In this document: positions 53,700-64,000 of the stretch, piece after piece | How the letters are laid out: every line of letters begins with the position of its first letter | How positions within the stretch are numbered: position 1 is the stretch's first letter | NCBI GenBank assembly: GCA_963970005.1 | Contig: CAXAMN010001225.1 | Coordinates: forward strand, 1,131,536-1,195,535 | Length of the DNA: 64,000 nt | Direction of reading: 5' to 3' | Source: Durusdinium trenchii | Taxonomy: Eukaryota; Sar; Dinophyceae; Suessiales; Symbiodiniaceae | The notes under the pieces: model-generated | The model's input: the letters and a program-made list of their open reading frames with translations, nothing else | Databases searched by the model: none | Told to the model about the DNA's origin: nothing | Position numbers and translations under genes: made by a program

Positions 53700-55760
53700 T
53701 GGAGTGCAGTGCCCCAACACCTCAAAGGAGACTAACAACTAGCAATCATAAACCACGGGGTTGCGTGCACGTACGATGATTCTGAACTAATGTGGGATGT
53801 TTGATATTAATGTTCCTATTGATTCTTGAACTGCTTCCCACCCCATCCTGGTGGCATGTTTGGCTATTTGGCTAAGGAAGGCTGCACCAACTCGCCATTT
53901 GTTGGGCAATGAACATCTGCTACCCCTGTTTTATGCAACGTTAAGTCCTGCGTTTTGTGATCCTGTTTTCCTCACCTTGCCAGGAGTGTTTGTTTTAGAC
54001 CACCGGGCTGAAGGCCATTTTCCAAACAGCCAAGCATCTTTACAGCACCCACTCGTCGGTCCGCAAAACATCTCAACGAAACCCATGGTATCGCCATGCG
54101 CCGAGGAAAAAGGCCATGCGCAGCCCAAACGCGGGACTGCCGCAAGCCTACGGCAAGCGCCATCGGAAACGCGACCACCTCGCTCCAAGGCTTGTCACTA
54201 CGCGGCAACTTGAGCACCGACCGGCACGGATTAGGAAACAGAAGGCATCTCTCCTAGTAGCTAGACACGAATTACTGCGCTACCAAGAACAGGAAGCGTT
54301 TAGTAGTTCTTGGCATTACGACCGATAGCACAAAACTACTAGCCACCAAGCGCATAAGCGACTGCTCATGCTCCCCCTGCCTGTTTGCAAGAGGGGGTCG
54401 CCTTGTTCCTAAGCACGGTGGGATAAAATGTCGCAACATGCTGTGTGAGAAGCTCTCCTGTGCCGTTTTCCTCGCCGTTGAAAACTTCGCTTTGTTCACA
54501 AGCAATTGGAAGTCTCCCATGCCCCTGCACCCAACATTGCTGCCACAAAACAGGATGCCACGTAACGCATCATCTCCCCCACCTGACCGACCTGCAGAAG
54601 GCCGTGAAGTCGTACCAATCCCACTGTCCAGAACCGGCCGATGGTCAAATCCATTGCCTACTTATGCTCCGCCCCAGCCATCACACAGCCACAACGGTTT
54701 GGGTCTCCCAAGGCCCTGACGCATGCACTCCTGGCCACATGGTTTTGTCATCTTCTTTTTACAACGAGCAACTGGTCATCATTCAAGTACCCTGTGCAAG
54801 GCTCGGTCCTTGAAGGTCACATTGCGGCCAGCATGGATTGCCGATGTCAACAATGAAGCCTTGCCCAAACACAAGGCAGCGGCCCAGATCACCTCGACAG
54901 CTGAAAACCTGCAAAGAAAACAGCCGAACCACAACCAAACGCAAATCCAGCCAACCAAGGACATGGCAGCAACCAACGACATGGCAGCAACCAACATGGT
55001 TTGTCATTTCCCGGCTGCATGTTCGCTCCATGCGGTTTCGATACGGAAATGGTTGCGACCCCGCCAACCACACACACACACACATGCGGGCAACCAACAT
55101 GGCTCTTCACATTGCATATTCGCCCATGTTGGATTGAAACGGACATGGCTGACGACATGGTTTGTTAACGTTTTTTGGCTGCACATTGGTTGCCTGATGT
55201 TTCCACGCGATAAACGATTGCATGGGCTGCTTCGCTATATACTGTGTTCGATGCGATGTAGTTGTGGACGCGCGTCGCCCGAAAATCTCCAAATTTATAT
55301 TGTTGGTCTGTGACACGAGATCATGAATCATGTGAGTCATCTGATCATGCGGTGATGATCTGCGGTGCCGGCTGAAGCTTGGGCTGCGTGCAGTCTAGTT
55401 TGGCCCTATTCGCTACATGAACGCCAAAAAACCCTCAACGTCAATAGAAAACATGAGTGACGAACTCACAAGGTCAACACTGCAATTCTTTTCCCGGCAA
55501 GGCCGCAAGTGGAACTATGTCTAGTCCATCGCCTCGCGCATTGTGGTCTGCGCCACGTCACCAAATCAAATCAAACTATGTACAATGGGAGGCAATGGGA
55601 GCAATGCCCTGCCGCCAACCTCCTCAGACGGAGAGGGCAGTTGCGGGGGAGGGGGTTCCTCCAGGCTCAATCGCGGGCTGTGAGTGGGAGGCCCACAAAC
55701 CCGAGCAAGGTTGATCCCACGGCCCGCTGCTGGGCGCAGCTCAACAGCCCCCCCAGCATG
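53700..55760. other. gene-poor interval
   Basis: No exon with splice support was found. Near 54960-55000 GACATGGCAGCAACCAAC repeats, and a CACACACA run lies at about 55070-55083. Confidence 0.35.
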
Positions 55761-55769
55761 GGGGTGCCA

Positions 55770-56135
55770 ACTGGCGGGGTCCCTGGGAGTGCGGAGGCGG
55801 GCCAGGGCCTGAACGCAGATGAGGCATACGAGGCGTTCGTGCCCCAGTCGCATGAGTTCGGGGTACCGAGCCTCCTTGCGGGGCCGCGCTGTGTGGGGGA
55901 CGTGCCCGTCATTGCGAACGATGCCAGGGTGTGGGCGGCCGTCGGCTCGCAAAGGGGACACGAGGGAAATCCCTTGGATCCACTGGGTGACCACCGCACC
56001 GCCTGCCCCGTGCTCGTCTGCCGCGTGGCCGCCCTCGAGTGCGCAGCCGCCGCGATCTGTCGTGAGGCCGGCGCGCGGGTCGCCACCAATGTCTTTTTTT
56101 GGGACCTGAACATTGGCACATTCCTTACAGACGGG
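55770..56135 (+). mobile_element. relic of an R2-like non-LTR retroposon (C-terminal region)
   Basis: The plus-strand frame contains LDPLGDHRTACP, then ALECAAAAICREAGARVATN and VFFWDLNIG. This is the block that follows the reverse transcriptase in R2-type retroposons common in dinoflagellates: a D.xGDH...C metal-binding motif followed by an E.A.A.(V/I)CREAGARV..NV stretch. Upstream DEAYEAFVPQSHEFGV may be the degraded end of the preceding domain. After DLN the expected DxRRIEV continuation is lost to frame changes. About 120 residues of an element usually over 1000 are visible, so it is a dead fragment. The 222-codon minus-strand frame opposite it is a shadow. Confidence 0.5.
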
Positions 56136-56299
56136 CGCCGCTGGTCCCTCCGTGGCAGCGACCTGGCCTCCGCGCCGCCCTGCACCACTGCTGGGGGAGC
56201 TCCTCTCCCTCGCAGTGCGGGGCAGCTTCGCCACGACGCGCGCCGCCCTCCCCCGCCGCCCTCGACGACCTCACGCAGGACGCGCGACGGCTCCCCTGT

Positions 56300-59200
56300 A
56301 CATAGTCTCACCTCTCGCTCAACGCCGCTGCGTCCGAAGACGGAAAAAAACTCAAGCATGAACCCGGGTCACGCGGGAAGCATTTGGCCCAGAAGGGCGA
56401 GGTGTTCCCACAATAATGGCTGGCCCACACCATTGTGGCCGGCAGAGATGCGGCGCGGGCGGCAGCGGCAAGCGTAAACGGTGAGGAGCACCCGGAACTG
56501 GTCGGCGGGCAGCCAGTACTCGGGCCTCTGATGGTGGCAAACATTTGGTATATATATATATATCTGAGTGCAAGACATATAACATACGTGCGGCTGACGC
56601 GGCCCTCCACAGCGTGCGGGGGTGGGGGCGAGGGCGAAAGCGAGGAGCAGGCGCAACTGGCGCCGTAGGTTGAGGATTCGGTGGGCGGAAGCGCTAGCCG
56701 GGTCTGCCGTGGAGTGAGCCCCAGGCAGCTCGCCTCCTCCGCAGCAGCAAGTAGGGACGGCGCCCGCGAACCGGTGCCGTGCTCCAGCTCCCGGGCTCAA
56801 CGCTCTGCGACCAATTTTTTTGTCAGAGACCATGGCACTCGCAACCAATTTTTTCACAGCCCCGTAAGTTGCCCACGAGGAGGGTCGCCACGTCATAACT
56901 ATAGTCATAAAATGCATATTTTCTGTATGTTTTAACTTCGCTACCTTGTTGTGAACCTAGGTGGATTAAAACTATAATTTGGGTAGTTAACAGGTTGTCA
57001 CGTTGAAGAAACAAACCTATGTTTTACATCCGCCTGGGATTTACGCCTCCAACCCGTGTCTGCAATTTTAAAGCTATAGGTCGTAGTTTTTGACCTGGAG
57101 GTATCCCTGAACCTCTATCAAAACTACCGCACTATAAAATGCGGACCAGACGGGACCAGGGTAGAGGCGTGGGAGCATTAAGGAAATTAGACCCTTTACA
57201 AAATGCCACGCGAAATCCATGAACATTTATCTCTGGATCCGATTTTGATTTTATAGGGGGGACATCTATAGTACGATATGCAGTCACAAAATGTGTGTCC
57301 AAAGCGTTCTATTCTATACAGTAGAAAGTTCATTCTTGAACACGACCTCATCGATACGAGTCCTCGATACGAGCCACCGATACGACATGAGCCAACTACG
57401 GGCACAAGCAATCACAACAATCACGACAATTCATCAATTCGAGGCATCTCAAGATATTCCTTCTTCATCTTGTGTCATATTTTTCAAGATTTGCTGGCTC
57501 CGGTTTCTCACAGAGTGGATACGCACAGATCAAAACGACCCCCAAACAAATGAAAAAATGACTACCCCTAGTGTTCTGGAACATGCCACACTCTATATAT
57601 TTGAGGTTCCAGTTTTGGGATGTGCTTTCCATGTGTTTATTCAAATTGAAGAAACTTGATGATAAATAGCAAGCATTGATTAATAATAGGGTCATTTCTC
57701 AAATTGCTGCGAAGAATCAGATACCACAAACCCCAACCAAAAAAAAGAAAAAGTAAAGCAACCATGGCCACTATCAACAAAATACTAAAAAAAAAGGACA
57801 CTTCGGGTGGCACAAAACATCGCCTCTGGCAGGGCAAATCCCGGGCTTCGCATCCTGCGCACACGCTGGGTTTTTTATAGACATAGGTCCGCGCAGCAAG
57901 GTCTCTGCGCAAAATCTGTCCAAAAAGTGCCCTGAACATGTCCAGGGGTGTCCGAAACTTTTCACCGATCAAGGTTTGCACATGTCACATTACAAAAAGT
58001 TGCCCGGCGACTTCGCACAATCCGCATTTTGGGCTCGTGAAGTTGGTGTTACGTCGTAGCCGTTTGTGGGCTCAAGGCGCGTCTGCCGCGGCCATGGAAA
58101 ACATGGATTGCACCCAGTGCAGGCATGAGCCTTCGGACTGAAACGCGACGGAAAAAAATTTTGTTTCAACGCCACTCAAGTGGTTGACCTGCAATCGTGG
58201 ACGAAAACCACACAATCTTCTTCAGCAACGCCCCGGAGCTGAAAGACCGGGGTCGCTGTTCCTGGACGTGCGTGCGGTGGGTGCGTGGCTTGCTCAATGT
58301 CAAAGAGGCCATGGCTGCTTTCATCCCTGGACACCACTGCGTTTTTCAAGCCCATAAAGGTTTGCAAGGTTCAGGGCATAGTGAGGAAAGCATCCTCAAG
58401 CGTCCGCATCTTAGGTGGTGCTGCGGCAGGCCTCTTGCAAAACATATGCAGCTCCGAGCTGGCCTGCAAGCGTGCTTTGCGCCAAGTCAACCTGAACGGC
58501 TCTGCGCAAATGCCTGTGAGGTGGTCATGGGTTGGGGACTAAATCACTTGTTTGCTTTCGATTTGACAACTGGCTGATCGAACGCGAAAAATTGCTCGAT
58601 TAAAAGTTCTAGAACTAACTTAAATGACTTAGGTCAACACAGTTCGGTCGCGGAAAAACAACGGTTAATTTATAACTTGTGACCCTCCTCGTGTACCATT
58701 CAATCCTCCAGGCGGACTTGTGTGGATGGTCATTATCATATCGCGTGGCTGTGCAGCGAGTTTGGTAGTTGCAAATTTCATTCGTGAACTTAAACGCCAA
58801 TGATTCAAACTTGAGCTAAAACCATTATTAACCACTATTAAACAAAAACTGAGGTTCAATTCAATGTAAAAATGCACAATCATGTTTTAACACCGCCACG
58901 TGCATAAGCCATGTTTCTTGCACAGCCGACGTGCTGCTCCGGAATACTTCCATGATGGCGGTGAAGGGTGGGGAGTGGTCTGCTTGGCTTTCCACGTTGG
59001 AGTTGTGTCTTGGCCACCCCTCCTTTGGAACCAGCTGTGGCCTCTTTCATACTCGCCAAAAAAATGGTTGTGATGCAAGTTGCGCCAAATTGTTGGAAGC
59101 AACTGACTTGCCTGGCTTGTCAAGCTTCGTGGGACATCGTCATGCGTTGAGTTGGCTTTCGGTGAGGGTGGCAATTCTGGATCTGGTTTCCTGCGCGTCG

Positions 59201-59690
59201 GTCCGTCCACTTACATGGACGATGCCAGATACCAGGGTTCCAATGCCGGGACATGGCCATGCATCAGCTCCACATTTTTCCAACCGCAGCCGACAACTCA
59301 GGAAACCCCCTGCCACCGACGGGCCTAGGGTTGAGGGAGATGCGGCTCGGGGGGATGCCAGACGCCAGCGACACCACCACAGCGAGGAGGTGAGCGCTGC
59401 TGCCCTCGGCGGCGGCGGGGATCACTGTTGCGGGATGCGCATTGGTTCGCTTGCCGTTGGTTGTCACTGGCTGGCTACAGCAAGTTCCCTTATGCCCGCC
59501 TAGTTTTGGTGTTTCCTCCGCGGTCTATCATAGGGCCGATGGAAAAGAACGAACATGAGGTGCAATCAAAACTGTGAAATTTGTTTGCCACCATCAACTG
59601 TCTTGTCCCTCCTGACCAAAACGACGATTGTCGTCTCAATGGTTTCTGTTTGTTGACTGGATATTGCTCATTGGAAAACTATCGATTTAG
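56300..59690. other. gene-poor, partly A/T-rich interval
   Basis: A short TA tract lies at 56548-56563. No exon pair is supported. A plus-strand frame near 58350-58500 (VRILGGAAAGLLQNICSSEL) looks weakly protein-like but has no partner. Confidence 0.3.
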
Positions 59691-59700
59691 AATTCGCCAC

Positions 59701-59888
59701 AACGTCTGTTCACCTAATTTTAATCACTAAACTAAACTATATTTACAGAATGGAACTACCATCTAAGCACGCGAAGAGTGCCCACGTGGGTGCCAACGTC
59801 TGTTCACCTAATTTTAATCACCAAACTAAACTATATTTACAGAATGGAAATACCATCTAAGCACGCGAAGAGTGCCCACGTGGGCGCA
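59701..59888. repeat. two tandem 94-base units
   Basis: Two direct copies begin AACGTCTGTTCACCTAATTT at 59701 and 59795. They end GAGTGCCCACGTGGG and differ at only a few positions. No gene is evident in or around them. Confidence 0.93.
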
Positions 59889-61284
59889 GGCGGAACAACA
59901 TCTGTTCCAATCCAGTTTGCACCAAATGCGGCTCAATGCGCAACACGATCTTCAACCACAACCTAAACACGCCAACGAAGCCCACACGCCAGAAACAACC
60001 GAGTTCCATGTTTATTGAGTTTTCCTTCAAATGGAAGCCAAGGCGGCCGGAGTTCCGCTATCATATCAACCCCCACCGGCACTACCGCACCTTGTTTGAG
60101 AAAAAGATTTGACATCACGGCGTCCCCAATGCAAAACAGCACTTGGCAAAGATGCCCCAGCCTGCAAGACAGGAAACATGTAAACACTTTGAGCGGGAAA
60201 GGAGGCCAGCCAAAAAACAAGATATTGACGAGAGCACCATGCGTCATGAAGTGTACATCCTCGACTTGCAGCGGGGTTGGGCGGGGTTGGCCGGAAGACC
60301 TGACCCAGCAAGGCCAAAAGCAAACACAACAGGAGGAGGAGCAGGGCAGTGGCAACACCAGATTGCCAAAGGTTGGAAAGCCTCCTAACGGAACAAGCGA
60401 TGTGGACAAGTGAACTCAGGTCTGGAAAGTGGTAATAGCGCTTGTTGCCCGGGCAAACCCCAATTGGTGTAGTGACTCTCAATGCGTCATCGTCTGGTCA
60501 GTCTCCCACACGCATCCACATTGACAAGTGCTCTGCTGCCTGCCGTTGGCCAAGACAGTTTGGACAGTTTGTTTCCATTGATGATGTGGTGCTTCCCCGC
60601 TGTTCCAAAAATTGGAGATTGTTTTGCCTCACTGCCAGAGATTGTCTCCACACCTCTCATGCTCAAGCCGAACTGAGCCAAACAAGTCCGCGAACAAGTA
60701 GGATTCATGCGACGGTGCTGTTCATAGTGCTTCTTTGGCTCTCACGCACCACCACAGTTCTCACACTATGGTGTTTTTTCTGCCCAATGTTGAATGTACA
60801 AGCAATCGTTGTTGCCGCTTTGGCTCTTCCATGCGAGGTTGGCGCACAGCCGTAGGGCAAATGTTGGTGGCCCAATTGAATGTCTAGAGATCCAGTCAGG
60901 CTCCAAAGAAAGGTGAAGGTCGCGGCCCGGCAAGGATTTGCTGGGTGATATGCTTAGTGCGTAGTAAGCTTCAAATGCGTTGTAGGCTGCATACTGGGGA
61001 GGCCCTTGGACCTCCAAATGAAGGCCACAAATTCACCCGAAAATGCAATTTAACTTTGGACACATCAATGGCCAAACCCGCGCCCAAGCCTTTGTTAAGA
61101 ATGGTTGAGCGCGAAGAATACTTGGAATGCCTTGGCGCAAGTGTGGAGCGCCCCGATTGAAGAAGCGCCGGGACTACAATGTTAAGGTTGCGTTTTGTGG
61201 GTTTCTGTTGGTCTTTGTGTTTTCTTGGAAGTTCATCACTCCGACCGAATTAAAACTTTGTAAAACGCAAACGGGGTGTCGGCA

Positions 61285-61495
61285 CCGTGCATTGTAATAG
61301 AGGGCCCGAGCGGTACCGAAGCGGTACCGAGGCGGCGCCGCGCATTGTAATAGAGGGCCCGAGCGGTACCGAAGCGGTACCGAGGCGGTACCGCGCATTG
61401 TAATAGAGCGGTACCGAAGCGGCGCCGCGCGTTGTAATAAAGGGCCCGAGCCGTGCTGAAGTGGTACCGAGACGGTACCGCGCGCTGTAATACAG
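61285..61495. repeat. GGTACC/GGCGCC minisatellite
   Basis: Four to five imperfect units of about 35-65 bases read TTGTAATAGAGGGCCCGAG, then GCGGTACCGAAGCGG, then TACCGAGGCGG, ending CGCGCA. The six-base palindromes GGTACC and GGCGCC alternate at equivalent positions. The minus-strand frame reads as RYRFGTARALYYNA repeats and is not a gene. Confidence 0.92.
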
Positions 61496-61499
61496 GAGA

Positions 61500-64000
61500 G
61501 GTACTTGGATTGGTCATCAAAAAACTCCTGTTTTCGCGATGCCACTGTTTGACGATGCGCTGCAGAAGACAAACCCTCCGATTGAATCCTGCGGCAACTG
61601 ACAATCTAATTTCATCAACAGGCTGTAAAGAACAAAGAAAAACCAACAAAGAGAAGCTACCATGCTTCGCGGCCAAAAAAACAACTTGAACAGCCACAAG
61701 ATGCCGCACGAAACAGAAAATGGAACGCGCGCGGAGAAGGCTATGTTCTCTCCCCAATGGAAATGAGCACGGAGTTGGTTTTTTGGAGGGACATGATTGC
61801 CGACCAATAGCAGGCTTGCGGAGTATTTTCGCCCGGAATAAGAATACACTGTTGTTTGTCAGCAAGGCTGATGCAAATACTACTCCGCGCCCTCTTGCAC
61901 ACGCAACTTCATTTCTTTTCCCACGCTAAGAGTCTATGGGGGTGAAGGGGTGGCCCGCTTGCCATTGCCAACGTCACTGGCCTCCACAATAGTCATGGGC
62001 AGTTCAGGAGAAACACCTCAAACACACAATTGGCTTGCGACACGGAATCGCCCTGTCATGGCTGCGCGAGGCTTGGCCTCCACGGCCTTGGCTTGACCCA
62101 GAGCTTGATTGTAGCCGCAAAAACCCTGTATAGCGGTAGCGCGTTGCAAAAGAACATTTAGATGTTGATGCTTAAGATGGAACCGGGACCCGGGCGGCAG
62201 CCTGGCGTAGCTTGCAACAAACACCAAGGACGTGAGCGCAAACTTCAACAATATCTTTCCAAAACCCCATCCTTCACAACATGCATCAAACAACAACGTC
62301 AAAACAAAATAAAACAAGGTTTCCTTGCCATGCTGAACGACCAGAGATGGCTCCTGAACACAGGCCTGTAAACATACGCAAACATGACAGGCTCCACGGC
62401 TGTAAGCTTGATTGTTATCATGCACACCAAACGCTTTCTTCCCACAAATCTCATTGGTTTTCCCAACTTTTTGCTCCTTCAAGGAATGGAAAAAAAGATG
62501 CGTTTCAAGGGGGGGTCTGGAAGTAGAAGCATTGCAACAGTGAAAGGTGAGCACACTGACGGCTGCCCGTGCAGTTGTCTCTTCCCCCGGCACAGCGCAA
62601 TTGTTGGCACTCGTTAGTAATGGTCAGAGGTGAGCGTGATGATGGTCACCGCAGGAAATTTTGGCTCAGACTGTGCACAAGTGCGCATTGGCGAGACAAA
62701 ATTGCAGGCCATGAATGCAGAAAGTGGACCAATGACCAGCTCACAATGGACCCCTGCGCGGTTACTCGTCTTGCGCCACCACACTGGCGGGAGAGGAGAT
62801 CCAACTCACCATTGAGCTTTAACCGCCTCCAGGAATTCGAAAGTGCAGTTTTGGAGCAACTTCCAGAGAAGAGAGCAGCACTTTCGGCTGTGAGTAGAAG
62901 TTCATTTGCGGAGGCTCGCAACAGAAACCAGCGGATCCGATTTAAACAAGTGCACACTGCCGAGCAGAGGACAGTTGACCATGATAGCAGACCACATTTC
63001 AGTGAAACGTTTGTCAGTCTGCTGCATGGTGCGTTCAGATGCTGCCAAGCCTTGCGCGAAGTGATTGCCCCGGCACTCACCATCGAGCTTCAGGAACACA
63101 AAGGACCGACAAGCAGTGGTTTTTACGACCTGGGCCTGACTGTACATCAAGCCGAGGTTGCCAGAACCTCGACCGCTGGGTGACCCGTCGACAGCGATTC
63201 CACCCCACCTATGACCTCCCAAACCCGAAGGAATGGGAAGAGATAGGTGGAGGTCTCAGACGAACCGACGGTCTGATCCGTGTGGACCAGAAGCCCCAGG
63301 GACACCAATCTCGAAAAAGAAAGGTTCCCTGCACGGTGATGAGGAGGACGTGGAGAGGAGTCACGGAACCAACCCACAAAAAAAAGCAACCGATCATCCA
63401 AACCATTCGTTTCCAACCACACCAAAGTCAACTGATCAATGAAGTGCACTTGACCCCCCTTGGCAGAGACTCCAGGAGAACGCCAGAAGGGGTTCGCCCA
63501 ACTTGTTTGAGCATCCAAAAGGAACAACTGCAAGGGCCCGCGTTCCGAAGGAAAGGATGGCCTGTGGCCCGTCGACCACGCAGCACAAGGTGACACGTCC
63601 AAGTCGCCAAGGACAGCACCACCTTGCCAGCTGGGGAGTGTGACGTAACCATGTCCATTCATGGATCCAAGTCGGTGGATCTTCAGACAATCTTAAACTC
63701 GAGTGTCATTCCACTTCGCATGGGTGCATTGTCGAAAATGGGTGATGTCTTTGTGAGTGATGTTACAGTCTGAAAGGAGATTGGCAATGTATTGGTGCTG
63801 AGGTCGGTTGGGGGAGCGAAGATGGGACCTTCCAGGGGTGCTTCGTGCTGCGAGAAGTGGCCGCCCCAGGATGTGTCCAGTACAGTCGAAGAGTGTTTGC
63901 GGAGTGCTGCTCCCTGGTCGAGTTGGTGTCAGTCACGAAACGGATGACAGCAATGCGTGAAAGTTTGACACACAAACTCCTGACGAAAAATCAAAAGCTC
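61500..64000. other. gene-poor interval
   Basis: The best frame is plus 62569..63183 (NRLQEFESAVLEQLPEKRAA, FVSLLHGAFRCCQALREV), open for 204 codons without a clear start or splice sites. I give it about 0.2. Nothing else is supported up to the window end. Confidence 0.3.

Noticed and set aside
55566-56359. Minus-strand frames of 222 and 230 codons
   Set aside because: They lie opposite the retroposon relic, which has recognisable motifs. The minus frames do not.
1-64000. CRISPR array, prokaryotic operons, riboswitches or rho-independent terminators
   Set aside because: The regular repeats have no spacer structure, the genes have introns, and no bacterial-type signals were seen. The sequence is eukaryotic.

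Overview
This is a eukaryotic nuclear window that reads like a dinoflagellate, most likely a Symbiodiniaceae-type genome. The grounds are: genes cut into many short G/C3-rich exons; introns mostly of 40 to 180 bases whose acceptor is often AG followed by G; a likely GC-AG intron; cold-shock-domain coding sequence; a possible spliced-leader relic just upstream of an intronless gene; very heavy micro- and minisatellite load; and a relic of an R2-like retroposon. No bacterial, organellar, rRNA, tRNA or CRISPR feature was found. Species assignment is inference from style, not from a marker gene.

Layout. 1-12 kb is gene-poor, with one two-exon gene fragment near 3.1-3.65 kb, microsatellites, a TCTCAC repeat tract and a 355-base duplicated segment. 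12.4-14.25 kb holds an Ala/Pro/Glu-rich internally repeated protein. 15.8-17.3 kb is a satellite array broken by a 602-base element with terminal inverted repeats and a 10-base target duplication, and by a 10-N assembly gap. 17.3-30.6 kb is mostly repeat and gene-poor sequence with scattered possible exons (18.1-19.1 kb; 25.4-25.75 kb).

30.6-45.8 kb is the gene-rich core, all on the minus strand: an UNC-50 homologue, a probable GT14-type membrane glycosyltransferase C-terminal part, an unrecognised two-exon gene, exons with a GT14-like motif, a gene with a DHN motif that may be an exopolyphosphatase-type DHH phosphoesterase, two unrecognised multi-exon genes, a beta-1,4-GalNAc-transferase-like gene of about eight exons (41.5-43.6 kb), and a conserved-looking unrecognised gene (44.4-45.8 kb). 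46.9-47.6 kb is a 21-base minisatellite. 49.9-51 kb has small exons with signal peptides. 52.5-53.7 kb has a cold-shock domain and a VGSW-type domain. 55.8-56.1 kb has the retroposon relic. 56.3-64 kb shows only tandem repeats and weak open frames.

All convincing genes from 53.7 kb down to 3.1 kb lie on the minus strand, the arrangement expected of a dinoflagellate unidirectional gene block. Several of them share a further oddity: the protein reading changes frame by one base inside a short homopolymer. That is best explained by uncorrected assembly indels and means ORF-only gene calling will miss or truncate genes here. All joins below were made by eye. Exon ends are the best canonical site I could see unless stated otherwise.
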